Origin: Paramacrobiotus metropolitanus
Taxonomy: Eukaryota; Tardigrada; Eutardigrada; Parachela; Macrobiotidae
Reading direction: 5' to 3'
Length of the DNA stretch: 64,000 nt
Assembly: GCF_019649055.1 (NCBI RefSeq)
Contig: NW_026570263.1
Span: 434,001 to 498,000 of the forward strand
Shown: in pieces, positions 1 to 11,256 of the stretch
Position numbering within the stretch: position 1 is the first letter of the stretch
Layout: each line of letters opens with the position of its first letter
Made by a program: the position numbers and the translations under genes
The notes under the pieces: generated by a model
The model's input: the letters and a program-made list of their open reading frames with translations, nothing else
Databases searched by the model: none
Told to the model about the DNA's origin: nothing

Positions 1-719
1 GCCAGCGCAGTTGCTACAACTGCGGTAAATTTAGACACCTCTTTGCCGTCGCCTTTGGTGGCTCCGGATCCTGGACTAACGCTTCCACCGGTTCGCTGTC
101 AGACGCTGTCGCTTACAAGGGTGGGACAATTCTCTTCAAGCAGGTATTTGCGGCACCTCCGCGACGAAGATGACGGGCCATTTCGTTTTCGCCCCGCGTT
201 TGTGGCTGATTGCCTTACTGCGTGCGATTTATGCGAAATCTTTAACGTGGAGACGCAGGACTGCGAAACTGCAAACGCTCCTGGGCCCCTGGCAAGCTTC
301 GCAAGGAGCTGGTGTACAGATGCCAAATTGCCGTCAAGCTGCCGATCACAGAACCACCGCTGCTGTGCCGGGTCGAAGGACTTATCTTCAAAAAACTCTT
401 CGTTCCATTAAACAGGGCGCAGGACGTTTTTAGCGACGCTTCCGACAGATCTCATATCATCCAGCATTTTCGTGACACGATGAAACGCGATGTGCGGTTG
501 GCCGCCTTGTCGGACTGCTGTCGATTTCACCTTCGAATCCAAAGAGATGGATGCATGTTCATTGTCCCCAGCCTAACAGCGGAGCCAGAGACGATGCAGT
601 GGATGGCCACAGCACTGTTGGAAATGCTGTTGACTCATCTAGCCCACCGAGCGGACCTTTCGCCGTTCGACAACCGTTGCTTTAGTGGCACTGAAGAGTT
701 TTCCTCAGGGGCAGGTTAG
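1..719 (+). pseudogene. Broken, diverged copy of the three-exon orphan family (exon 1 only)
   Basis: Fragments in two or three frames match exon 1 of the intact orphan gene at 14337-17107. A stretch near 160-215 reads RDEDDGPFRFRP, against RDEHDGPFRFRP in the intact copy. After a frame change between about 230 and 290 the reading continues in frame 3 with YRCQIAV, then EPPLL and DCCRFHLRI, matching DRCQIVS, EPPLL and DSCRFHMRI. A further frame change lies near 150-165. The frame-3 part ends at a GTTAGT donor-like site (715/716), the same donor position and phase as the intact gene. Exons 2 and 3 were not found downstream, where retroelement debris begins. The start is probably outside the window. 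Family function unknown. Confidence 0.7.
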
Positions 720-1139
720 TACTTCCAGTTTGTTGGTAAGTTTGCTTTCAACATTAAAGCCCCTTGAGGGCCGTCCACTCCGTTAGACAAACTCTCCGAA
801 TTCCCTTTTGTAGCTTCAAGTGGGGGAAGCCGGAAGTAGCCGGAGCGGCCACCTCTGGCTTCTGTCGCATAAGCTATATTTCGGAAAACGAGCTACCTAA
901 GAATCGGCCATTGGTACCGGACCCGCACACGTTGGAGTTGTCAATGGGACATTAGACTTTTACCGGCAGACAAGTGCGTATAGAAGAAACTTGGGCACTT
1001 ATGTCGGCACTGGCCGGCGAACCGGTCGATCCACGGCCCACATAAATTATAGCTCCAACTGGCATATTTGCAGCCGTTCCGCCAGTTAGAGATAGCACTC
1101 GATGCTTGTCGAGTAGCAGACCGAAAGTACATATAGGCT

Positions 1140-1345
1140 TTCATTGGAGATTTGGTGCGGCCTTTGCTGAAATGATTCGTTTTATTGGCCGGAATATCCG
1201 CGAAGCCTCCGGGCAGGCTAGATCGACGGCGTTCTTAAAACAGCTTTTAAGCGTAGCGGTAGTTAAAAGGAGCACAGCAGCCGTTCTGGAAATATTGATT
1301 ACACAGCAATTAAGATCGCGAGGAACGGTTTTGGTTGTCATTTCA
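1140..1345 (+). pseudogene. Retroelement C-terminal domain, tail fragment
   Basis: Frame 2 carries AFAEMIRFIGRNIREASG followed by RSTAFLKQ and LSVAVVK. This parallels the end of the domain seen in better copies (for example KELGKRLQEHTRERRSHEFL, then RQRLSLEIQRGNAA at 11.9 kb). The basic residues and spacing of the R-S-x-x-[FL]-[LR]-[KR]-Q block are kept, but the fragment is short and has no start. I believe this domain lies downstream of reverse transcriptase in many invertebrate retroelements; that is from memory. A second faint echo of the tail may lie near 1905-1950. Confidence 0.55.
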
Positions 1346-1419
1346 ATGTTCAGATTTGTATACTTTTAATTAGTGTCCGGTGCAAGGAGTTTTGTTCGAG
1401 TATCTATGGGATTGTGGGG

Positions 1420-1620
1420 AGGAGTGGCCTCCCCGTACACCCGCACTGGTGCGGGTGCTAGGTTGTTTTACTGCATTTTGATGGTATTTTTCTTCATCTA
1501 CCAGATCCTCAATCTGGTAGATTCTTCAGTTGCTAGCTATCGTCGTCTGAGTAACTTGCTGTCCTTTTTGACACTGCAGCATTCTGCTGCGGGTGTCAAA
1601 ATGTGAGTGGGGTATAAAGA
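1420..1620 (+). repeat. Dispersed repeat with a conserved small hairpin, copy 1
   Basis: About 70 bp beginning CCTCCCCGTACACCCGCAC and the following segment with the hairpin CTACCAGAT-CCTCA-ATCTGGTAG recur almost identically at 39170-39235 and 40137-40215. There the two halves are separated by about 900 bp. In this copy they are contiguous (junction near 1485-1490), so this looks like the uninterrupted form. No coding function is evident. Confidence 0.7.
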
Positions 1621-2864
1621 AGTGCAGGTGGTTGCGGAGTGTCTTGCCTTTCCGCATAGCTCGCAGTATACAACACTGTTCACTCAGCAGGATAATTCCG
1701 TTTCTGTCTTGCCCGTGAATTCTTCCAGAATCCATCTTCATAAGCTTTTGCTGAATACAAATGTTTTTATGCTGTTTCTCTTGCTCTCTGACCGTCAAGG
1801 GGAAATCCGACCGGGAAATCCGTGAAGGCTCGGCCTCCCGTCGGCCGGGAAATCGGTGAAGGCCGAAGTTACCGTGTAACCTCTTATCTACGACCGTTTT
1901 AAGGCAATATTTTTTAGTCTAGCGGTAGTCACAGCGGCTGTATTGGGCCCGGCAGAACACTTGCCAGCACGGTTTTTTTCTAAATGAGTTGCTCTTGATC
2001 TTTGAGGACTTACTTTAAACTACAGGAGTTGTGAATCCTCGCACTAATGTAGGCGCTGCTCCAACTGTTCCAATTCCATAACACCAAAGCTATACGAAAG
2101 CTATACGACATTTCCGTTACACGATCTTCCAATTAGACTCGTGCATTATAACCGGGGGTCCAGCTGTATGTGGTGATTATAAAATAACCCACTAATTAAG
2201 GAGAAAGCATGACGAGGCGAGAGGCGTGCTCTTACTAAGCGCAATTCTATCTGAGCGCCGTCAGCGTGTTGTTCTGGGAGTGACCTGTATTTCGTATGCT
2301 AGGAAACAGCTTTTTGCAACCGGGATTAAAGACGACAGGCGGTATGTGCCAATGCCTGGCGACAGGCGGTATGCCTGTTTTCTATATTCTATGTCAACAA
2401 AAATTTTTAGCGCTTGATTGTAGACAGTCAAATTTACAGAATTGTTATAATTTTGTCTCAAATTGACGCTAAACCGATACGGAGCTCAGTGAGTGAATGA
2501 AATCTCAAAGGGCACCTCTAGTTTGGCAAATAAAATGCCTATACCAAGATGGCCACAAAACGATTAATATACTTAGTTCCTTTACCATGCACCAGACATT
2601 TTAGTACAGTACACAAAATGCAGTGACTGGTACAGACTACAGAGTATGTGTGCTCCAATTCCTCCGGCGCTTTGCCGGCAACAACAGCTGCAGCGCGTGA
2701 ATATTACCGTGCACCCATCCTCCTACATAACGAGTCCGACGTCACCATGCAACCGGTCTGGATTGGTTAAGGCCAGAGTTCACTGTCCAACAGGAACGTA
2801 TCATATCACGATGCATTCCACAAATTGTTTTCCTCCATAAACGCTTGCCGATTGTAGGCGGTGG
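1621..2864. other. No gene recognised
   Basis: Only short unsupported reading frames occur. A small direct repeat around GACAGGCGGTATG is visible at 2333-2372. The right edge abuts the last exon of receptor A. Confidence 0.5.
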
Positions 2865-5218
2865 CTAGCGGGTGTTGCTCACTTTACCGGCACTGTTAGC
2901 AGCGGCCTGCGTGGAACGCGTAGTCTGCGACGCTGTCGCACACAGCCGCTCCCCGCTCAGCCTCCACAGCGCGGCACGCACGGTCAGCAGCACAGCGCGC
3001 CGGTACTCGCCGCTCAGCAGGATGTAGATGGCCTGTATAAAGAAAAGGTCACGTCAGCATTCCGCCCGCGATTCGGCCTAGCCGGCATCAGGTTGCGCCG
3101 TATGCGCACATCCCGCTTGGCGCCCCTGGCGACGCACACCCGGCATGAAAACATAAGACAAATCCGGCCGCCATTAATAAGCTAATTAATAATTGCCGGC
3201 ACGGGTCCAAAACGATTTATTAGCACCATAATTATAAATACTTCTACTGCTGGTGGTAAGTGCTGAAGCGTTTTATTACGGTTTAGTACTTTTTAGGCGT
3301 CTTCATTTTTACGGTTTATCGTTGGCTTTGCTAGTTTTCTTAGAATTCTTCGATACAAGCATCTTAAACTTGAGAAACTTTAGAACACGAGAAAAATACA
3401 AAACCTATTCGTGTAGCCGATATATACAGTAATTCTTTATACTATACTTGAGAAACCGCAGATCCAGAGGTCTGCAATTAGTGTTTTCTAGGTGGTCCCA
3501 TGTTGTGCCTAACTGTTCTGATCAGTTTACCATGAGCGCCAGTATGACTGCACACATTTATCGCAACTCGGAAGCTGACCCAGCTGCTTTGAAACCTGAT
3601 TTAGTTTTGCTTCTTGGTTTTACGCTCGTGACGGTCTAATAAACTGAACCTGCAATCTGGCAGCACAATAATCGTGTTTTTCTCGATTCCGATAATCTTA
3701 AACAAGCTGTCTTCGTGATCTGGCATCCTTTTCCAATCTGCACAGTCGCTCTATCCTTCACAGCAATGCAATTTGATTTAAGAGGCGTTGACAGCATCGT
3801 TTTTATGAGGCTATATGGCTTTATACGGCTACGTTTTTATGAGGCTATATTTGACCACGAATTCTTAGTGTGGGGTGCTGAATTAATCACACCGGCGTTG
3901 TACATACTGTATATGTGTAGATAAATGCCTAATTATTCCCAGCATGCAGTTAATTGGATCGTATACATTTTCGCAAGCACATGCGAAAGCAATTACATAC
4001 TGAAGTAGACGAGCTTAATTATGAATGCCGGGCGGATGTGCAACACGAAGAATCGGTAATTTAAGCGTACCCTTATGAGACCTGCTCAGGTTTCCCCAGC
4101 TGCATGTAATTAATTTATGGAAAAATCCTGTTTCCGCTTCTTAATGTGACGGTCGCTTCCCAGTAAATTACTGCGTCAGTTACTGGAAAATCTATCATGT
4201 AGAATTAAAGGAATTATTTAGAAAATTCAGCAAAGAAAATATAGGACATTATGTGGTGGAAAAGAGATTTTTTTCCAAAGAAAGAAAATTCAGCAAAGAA
4301 AATATAGGACATTATGTGCTGGAAAAGAGATGTGGTGGAAACGAGAGAAAAGAGAATTGCAAATGAGAAGGTACAAATACATACCGGCGTTCCGGCTGAG
4401 CCGAAGTGCGTCAGCGAGTTGAGCCAGAAGAATAACAGCGGCCGGCCGCGCCACACCATCGGCAGATGCGTGGCGATGATGGGCAGCGGGCAGTAACAGA
4501 CAATGTACCAAATGAAGGACCCCATCAGCATCACGGCGATCGTCCGCTGTCGTGACCTCGTCGCCGTCTCCCGCACATGCTTCTGGCACGAGCGAAAAAT
4601 ATTGGCCAGGACGCAGAAATACAGTCCGCCCTGTAGGCAAAAGGGCACGGTGACGCTTAGCGACAACAGGAGAGGGACCAGCGGATGCGGATACTGGATG
4701 AGCACACAGGAGCCCATCACCGGACTGAAGGCATAATAACCCAGGGTGTCCGTTACAAACGGAACTGTGGCCACACAAGCGATAATGCAGCACACCGCCG
4801 CCAGAAAGGCGGTGGCCCGGCGACTGGAGATGTTCGGATAGCGGTGGGGGAGGAGGATGGCCACGAAGCGGTTGAGGGCCAGGGCGGTGGCGATCCAGTG
4901 GACCGCGGTGAAGATAAGGTGCCGGGGGAACTGCACCAGGACGCAGGGGAGGGGCGGGGCGTGGCCGAGTTGCGCGGAGAGGATGGTGGTGGTGAAGAGG
5001 CAGGACGGGAGCGCCGCCACGGTGTCCAGAATCAACAGTCCGATTACCAGCAGGTGGGCGCCCTCGCGGAGGGGTTGGTGTCGGAGGAGGGCGCAGATTA
5101 GTAAAATGGCGGACAGGACGCCAGCGCCGGATACGGTACAGGAGACGCCGTACCACCAGAGAAACGCCTCACGCTCGTTTGAAGAAATGCCGGGTGTGAT
5201 GGAGCTGTTGTTGGCCAT
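2865..5218 (-). CDS. 7TM receptor A (rhodopsin-like GPCR), two exons
   Basis: Exon 1 is 5218-4385 (278 codons) and exon 2 is 3032-2865, joined in phase 0 at CCG|GTATG...TACAG|GCC to give 333 aa. Seven hydrophobic segments lie near residues 22-46, 54-78, 92-124, 138-156, 176-206, 225-250 and 262-287. C92 and C171 are placed for the usual extracellular disulfide. The DRY position at the end of TM3 reads NRF (116-118), the TM6 proline motif is CYCP, and TM7 carries TPAIY, supplied across the splice junction, in place of NPxxY. N-terminal NNSS and basic loops fit a plasma-membrane receptor. Exon 1 has exactly the same coding length in paralogs B and C. The start is the conserved M-x-NN. Reading through the donor without splicing gives an artefactual tail. 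Ligand unknown; chemosensory or peptide receptor is a guess. Confidence 0.88.
4221..4333. repeat. 63-bp tandem duplication in receptor A intron
   Basis: The segment starting GAAAATTCAGCAAAG at 4221 repeats at 4284 with offset 63, near the 5' end of the receptor A intron (the intron reads right to left). The remainder of the intron (3033-4384) shows no further gene. Confidence 0.85.
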
Positions 5219-5830
5219 TAGCGACGATTACGGATTGCAGTTGGCCGTAGCTGTGATTAAAACTGAAGATTTAGATAACCGTTTAATTACCTATATAGAA
5301 TCCTTGTCTTAGCGGTCTGCGCAATGCTGGGAGAAATGGGAAAAATGAGAAGGTTGTTGCGTTGATGGATGCCGCTGGCTGTTAGTGGTAGCGTAGCTGA
5401 CGCACGGAAACACATCCACATCCGCTACCAGGCCGCCAATGCCGTACAGAGTGCGATTTCGCGGTAATCCCCCGTCATTTTTAATGAGACTGGCTAAAAA
5501 TTGCCTGATATTAACTATTTAGCTAGCTGCCGCCAGGATAGCGGTGTGCGGCTAACCACCGTAAACATGGTATTTTGAATCTCCGCAGGTTTGATCAACT
5601 TTGATGGCTGCCTTTGCACCAGTGACCAACATACATATAGTGGATCTTCCCGCATGATTTACGTGACCGGTAAGCCGGCGCAATATGTAACTTTGAAGCT
5701 TCAGTAAACCGGGAATAAGCCGTCGATAAAGCCGGTAAATGGGTAAACCTATCGCTGTGAAGACGTCAAGGTCACCGCTGCGTAGGAGCGCATAGGATAT
5801 CCAAATAATATTCTGTTAAATCCAACAGGC
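5219..5830. repeat. Intergenic repeat debris; empty insertion-site paralog
   Basis: About 5450-5515 closely matches 12355-12435, but ends ...GCCTGATATTAACTATTT, where the other locus has a foldback element inserted at the TTAA. Bases 5655-5720 match the complement of about 13070-13125. No gene is visible. Confidence 0.65.
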
Positions 5831-5833
5831 TTA

Positions 5834-5996
5834 CTGTAGCGGCTCTACCAAGTTATACCACAGAGTTTGTATACGGGAAAACAGTACCCAGAGTGTGTGT
5901 ATTAACTGTGCACGCGATGCATGGCATGCACACGCTGCGCGAGTGCAATTTTCCCGTACACAAACTCTGTGGTATAACTTGGTGGAGCCGCTACAG
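5834..5996. mobile_element. TA-flanked MITE with about 50-bp terminal inverted repeats
   Basis: The left end CTGTAGCGGCTC...ACCAAGTTATACCACAG and right end CTGTGGTATAACTTGGT...GAGCCGCTACAG are inverted copies over about 50 bp. The element is bounded by TA on both sides (5832-5833 and 5997-5998). The size of 163 bp, lack of coding capacity and TA duplication fit a Tc1/mariner-derived miniature element. A few mismatches in the arms show it is not brand new. Confidence 0.85.
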
Positions 5997-6259
5997 TATA
6001 CTGTAGCTGCATAATGCACACTACAGATATATGAAGTAAATGCTTTACTTCTATTGCTGTTGTTAAGCCACGTTGTTGAATCGCGAGCTGTTATGCTTAA
6101 ACGTGATCTATGTACATAATTAAAACCTTTATTTTTCGTATAAACTATACTTTATAGAAGTCGGTAGAACTATACTTTATAGAGCACGACAACTTCAGCA
6201 GTACACAAAATTAAGGTTCGTATTGGACAGCGTAATATAATTTAACAAAAACCATAACA

Positions 6260-7090
6260 TCATTTCCGTTCCGCTAAATGAAAGGCAAAGTACACATCTT
6301 CCTTCTCTACCGTGTCGCTGAATGTACCGAGAACAGACACTGCATTTCCTCGCTGAATCTCAGTACCAATTCTCTGGCGTAAAAACTCTCCTGAGCGGGG
6401 GTTGCTTGTACTGTCGATAATCTTTCTCGACAGCTCTCTGAAGAATTTCTTCGTCAGTGGTCCGAACGTGCCCGTAGTTTCGAACGCCAGCGGTTGAACG
6501 ATATAACGGTCTGCCAGCCCGTTATACTTTCCTAACTTTCGGTTTTCACGTATTTCCACGGCACTTCCCGGCACCCTGGACGTCTGGGCGATGTACGTTT
6601 GGGCAAATGTGTCCGCCGCGGTTACATACCACACTAGCGGCTTTCCATTTTTCCAAGGGAATGCTGCCACACCGTCGGGCCGCTCTGTCTAAACCCACCG
6701 GTTGAAGGGACGATGGCACTTTTGCCGAACTGAGTGAGCGCTTCGTTGCTTTGTTCAAGACAGCGTGGACGCCATGTCTTCCTTTTGCTAACTTGCATTC
6801 CAATCCATGAAATCCAAGACTGTCTATAGTACTACCGCACCGGCAAACATGCTTTTGACAGACTGTATCTCGCAGCCGCCGCGCCACGGCAGTGCGCAAG
6901 TGTGCGTCATCCAGTAAATTTCCGAAAATTGAAACGGGTAAAGCAGATAACCAGGCACGCGACTCCGGTGAGGATGCAGCCAACAGGCGAGCAGAGGTAA
7001 ATACGTCGGCGTTATCCATCATGCAGGTCGCTGTCTGGGAGTGCTGCAGTGCTGTCCAATCCGACTGGAAACAGCGACTTTCCGTACACG
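6260..7090 (-). pseudogene. Retroelement C-terminal domain copy, subfamily 1, frameshifted
   Basis: Read right to left, the frame ending at 6546 gives ARLLAASSPESRAWLSALP, then a zinc-ligand-like stretch CRCGSTIDSLGFHGLEC and KVPSSLQPVGLDR. Near 6670 the coherent reading shifts into the frame ending at 6260: [29 protein letters not shown] and NPRSGEFLRQ. Together they form a domain I associate, from memory, with the region downstream of reverse transcriptase in invertebrate retroelements. No polymerase motif such as the catalytic xxDD is present upstream. One frameshift and the absence of the rest mark it as a 5'-truncated dead copy. Its closest relative in the window is 13140-13851, on the opposite strand. 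Confidence 0.75.
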
Positions 7091-7389
7091 GAGGGCTCCT
7101 TGGTAACAGCTATACGTATGTTTGTATATTGTGAGAACTCGTGTTTTGCCTTCTTTATGGCGCGTCGCGCGATACTTGTTTCTTTATTGGCCAAATCATA
7201 CTTGGGGGCAAAGCAAAGAAAGAAACAAAGAAACTACTTGTTCCTACTCATACAATATCTAACGTAGTAATTTGAAAACAAAACTGGATATCAGGTTTTC
7301 CAAGCAGCTCATAAGGTATGCGACACTGCTGGCACGGGTCCGGGCAAACTGGATATTCTGAGACGTAAACTCATATGACGCGGCTTATT

Positions 7390-8110
7390 TTTTCTGAAAT
7401 ATTTCGTTGATGAGTGGTGAAATCCAAGACGTACTGGTGGCCAGACTGAACGTAACATGGATCGCACCCTTGGTAATAATGCCGATTTTTTTATATTGTT
7501 TTATTTGTGGTAATGCAGATAAACACACGACATACTGTATTCGTACCCGTTTTCTTTAAGCTGGTTGACCTTTGGGTGTTTTTAACTTGCTGCATGTTTC
7601 TGGCAATAATCGACGGGTGTATTACCAGGCGCTGCGGACCCAACTAATTATTCTGACTCTAAGTGAAGTGTTGCATTTCATGGGAAATAAAGTTCGGGAC
7701 TTAACTGGCGAATCGCGTTCTACTGCGTTGCTCAAGCAGCGTTTTACAAGTAGTATAGCTGTTGTTAAAGGGAAACGCTGCGGCTGTTTTGAGCACACTA
7801 CCCTATAACCGTAGGTAGAGAGGACTTTGGTTGTTCTTATTTCTAAATATCTATATGTTAACCATGCCGTAGTGTGCCAGCGCTTGCAATTATTGTTACT
7901 TGGGTGGCTATGGCCAAATAAATCATTCTGACAGTTTCAAGCCCTAAAAACCTCATAGATGCCCCACAAAGCCAGCTTGCTGAACTGTCGGATATCTACA
8001 GTTCTCAAGTCGACCTCGTTCCACGTCCGGGCGCTGCCATCCGGCTGGAATCCGCTGTACCTGCAGCAATAAAGACCGCCCCTTTATCACCCGCACACTG
8101 CAGTGCCGCT
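7390..8110. repeat. 3' flank of orphan gene copy 1, shared with copy 2
   Basis: Pieces at 7390-7600 and 7920-8075 match 13930-14130 and 14155-14300. One shared stretch is CCACGTCCGGGC-CTGCCATCC just downstream of each gene's stop. The duplication unit therefore extended well past the coding region. About 300 bp in the middle, including the retroelement tail fragment, is present only in this copy. Confidence 0.75.
7640..7805 (+). pseudogene. Retroelement C-terminal domain, tail fragment
   Basis: LTGESRSTALLKQR followed by SSIAVVKGKRCGCF corresponds to the NPRS...FLRQ...QRGNA tail block of better copies, and to the fragment at 1140-1345. It interrupts a segment that is otherwise shared with 13905-14300 (the 3' flank of the orphan gene copies), so it was probably inserted there after duplication. 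Confidence 0.5.
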
Positions 8111-10190
8111 TTACAACCCGGTAAAGTCAACTTGCCTGTTTAGGAAGCCGCGGATGGTCTCCCATTCCTGCGGGTAGGTGAGGGTGCCGCACCAGCGCGT
8201 ATGCACCGCCGCCACTTTGGCTAGCACGGCGGCGGTGGGCGGGGGAAACGGCCGGTCCATGGCCCACATGAAACGCCGTCGGACGTGGCCCCACCCGTTC
8301 CGCCAGCTACAGTCACAAATCAGTCGGGGGATGCAGATCAGCGTCCCATCCAACACCGACTGCGCTACCGACACGAATTCGTTGATGTAGCGCCGTTCGT
8401 GATCGGGTAAGCGGATGCGGATCCCGTCCGCTTGGGCACCCTGCACTGTCATCCGCATGACATTAAAAAGGCGCGCACCATGAGGTGTTCCGCGCATTTC
8501 CAGTCCAGCGAAGATTAGATGGCTAGAGCATGCCACAAAACCCATCAGCAGCATTTCGGGAGCCATGTTCGACAGGCAAAAGAACTTGATCGCGAGGAAA
8601 GGCAGCTTGATCTGCATGACCTTCAATAACTTCTGCACGAACCAGGCAATGTGCCAGTTAAACTGCTCCGCCTCCCAGTCATGGGCGCGCGCTGTGATGC
8701 TGACGCTCTTCGTGGCGGACGTGATGGTGCTGCTGAGCACCATCGCCACCCGGCAACAGTTATGGTCACCGCACTGTGTGCTGTGGAAGTTTTCGGTCAG
8801 GATATGGATGTGCTGCGTCGCGCGGGGATTGCCCAGCATTACTTGCCACAATGCACACACTCTGTACGAAAAACAGATGTCGTTTACGGACTGTTCATCG
8901 AATTTTAATTCTAGCAGATTACTTCGGCGTTGCTCGCATTGCGGACATTTTCACTATACGGATTCGCGTACCGGACACCAAAGACATGGATTCTCCGCGC
9001 TGTTGTTCCACGTGACACAAACTTTTCAGAATTTGATTGCGTGATGGTTTGTGCGGGAGATTAATAAGCAATTATCAAGTTTTCTAATGTGGAACAACGC
9101 AGAGAATACCGTGTGTCTGGAGTCCGGTAGGTGAATTCGTATTGTGAAAATGTCCGGAATGCGATAAACGTCCAAACTCCATGTACACGTATAAACAATG
9201 ATGAGAGCAAATATACCGTATGGCTTTGGTTTTCGTATGCAGGTCAAGACCTTCCAAAATCTCCGTTAAAAGTATGAGTGGCAAATGGCATAAGCAACCA
9301 GTCGCACAAGATTCTTGAAACAGAAACAATGCCGATTCGCCCAAAGCAATTCAATAAATTCATTCGAGGTATAATAACGCATCCCTTAAGAAAATATAGT
9401 TGCAGTTTCTCTGCGAGCAGACTAACCTTCTAGCTTGGTTCGTGGGAACTATTGGCAGACCTCTGCAGCACTTTGCCTGCTTCGCCAAGATCAGGATGTC
9501 CACCAATGTTTCCGTGGTCCATTTCATGGTTGCGGTGTCTTTCTGGCTGCCAACAATCGTAAATGTGCACCTATTGGGGCCGATTCGCATATGGAAACGA
9601 CAGCTGTCCTCCATGCCGGTCAACGTTGAGCGCGACCGGAACGTTCGACGGAAGATGTCAATAAACTGCGGCACAATGACACATTTCGCCGTGGCCAAGA
9701 GGACTTGGTGCTTAGTGTACAGAATCCCGCTGGTTCTTGCCAGCAGCGGTGGTTCGCGCAATGCCAGCTGGCTCACAATCTGGCACCGATCAACAACGGC
9801 AACACCGGACGCTGCAGTTCCCGGCATATTCGTGCTGATGAAGTACATTAGGCAATCGTAAACGAAATAGAGCAATGTGGCCGGACGAAAACGGGATGGG
9901 CCGTCCTCTTCATCGGGAAGAGCCGCGAATACCGTCCTGTTGAGATATTCTCGGAAAAGTAGATCCCTGGATAGGAACGGTAGCGGCCACACTCTTGAAG
10001 AATGGATGTAGCGTGCAGGTTCTTTGAAGGAGTCAAAATCAACCAACACGGAGTCACCGCGAATATCCTGGATGTATCCCAGCCAGCAGGTATCCTTCTC
10101 CATTTGCACGGCTACGGTGTTCTGGTAGTTGATGGAGTCCTGCCCAACCCAAAGCCGTCGAAATGCCGGGAGCACTAGTCTGGAATCCAT
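8111..10190 (-). pseudogene. Orphan three-exon family, copy 1 (11-bp deletion at end of exon 1)
   Basis: Exons by homology to the intact copy are exon 1 10190-9427, exon 2 9313-9217 and exon 3 8861-8111. Exon 1 begins MDSRLVLPAFRRLW and contains a Tudor/Agenet-like stretch (CWLGYIQDIRGDSVLVDF) near residues 35-60. Exon 3 ends RQVDFTGL. All splice sites are kept (AAG|GTTAGT, TTTCAAG|, GTATAT donor, GTACAG| acceptor). Just before the exon 1 donor, 11 bp present in the intact copy are missing. This shifts exon 1 from phase 1 to phase 2, and exon 2 would then meet a stop after roughly 20 codons. Either the product is truncated near 275 aa or the gene is dead. An intron or assembly variant is the alternative. 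Function unknown. Confidence 0.75.
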
Positions 10191-10370
10191 CTCGAGCCTT
10201 ACCGGCGATCCTAAATTGCGGGAATGTTCTGACTGGAAGTGGAATGAACGCAGCTTCTGTTTGCTCAAGTATAACTACAACAGCACCGCTGGCTAATAGA
10301 TTGCAACGAATGCCAGCGAATGCAACGTTATAGATGTCCCCAGCTTTCGGAAATAGTGGGAATCAAAACT

Positions 10371-10813
10371 AATTGAGGGCACACTTACAGTATGAAGTAG
10401 AACTGTCAGCTATAACTACTGTATGCGGATAACTTTATTAGGCAACAGCCAGCAAGCGTTTTTGTAGTTTACACTTTACAGATTCGTTATGGATAAAAAC
10501 TGTTATGGATATTGGATATTACTGTCTTCGTTATGGATAAAGACCATTTACCCTCGCTCACAGAAATTCGATTAACTACTGAAAAAAAAACACAGCCGTA
10601 CTTTGCGATTGCTATTTGATTTATTCGGCGAGTTGTTTCCGAAAACGGCTCGGTTTACATACTCCTCAGTGACCATCACTCAGCAGTGACCATCACTCAG
10701 CAGTGCATAAGCAGGCGACAGACAGAACATTCTGTGCAAAGTACGCTAATGCATTCATTAACGTGCATGGCGCTAACCGGCTCCGGCAGACTAAGAGAAT
10801 TCAGTAATGTGTT
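10371..10813. repeat. 443-bp tandem duplication, unit 1
   Basis: The unit starts AATTGAGGGCACACTTACAG and recurs head-to-tail at offset 443 with about one visible difference (GATAAAGACC versus GATAAAAACC). Its left part is the upstream flank of orphan copy 1. Its right part runs into the 5' side of the retroelement fragment at 11130. Near identity implies a recent duplication, or an assembly artefact. Confidence 0.92.
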
Positions 10814-11256
10814 AATTGAGGGCACACTTACAGTATGAAGTAGAACTGTCAGCTATAACTACTGTATGCGGATAACTTTATTAGGCAACAGCCAGCAAGC
10901 GTTTTTGTAGTTTACACTTTACAGATTCGTTATGGATAAAAACTGTTATGGATATTGGATATTACTGTCTTCGTTATGGATAAAAACCATTTACCCTCGC
11001 TCACAGAAATTCGATTAACTACTGAAAAAAAAACACAGCCGTACTTTGCGATTGCTATTTGATTTATTCGGCGAGTTGTTTCCGAAAACGGCTCGGTTTA
11101 CATACTCCTCAGTGACCATCACTCAGCAGTGACCATCACTCAGCAGTGCATAAGCAGGCGACAGACAGAACATTCTGTGCAAAGTACGCTAATGCATTCA
11201 TTAACGTGCATGGCGCTAACCGGCTCCGGCAGACTAAGAGAATTCAGTAATGTGTT
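10814..11256. repeat. 443-bp tandem duplication, unit 2
   Basis: Second unit of the direct duplication; it continues at 11257 into the retroelement domain copy. It contains a short internal direct repeat, CAGTGACCATCACT, present in both units. A diverged piece (AAAACGGCTCGGTTTA and about 80 surrounding bases) also occurs at 32096-32175. Confidence 0.92.

Noticed and set aside
4685-5312. Long open frames opposite receptor A (and likewise opposite B, C and the transporters)
   Set aside because: These are antisense shadows of GC-rich coding exons; they lack domains and conservation of their own.
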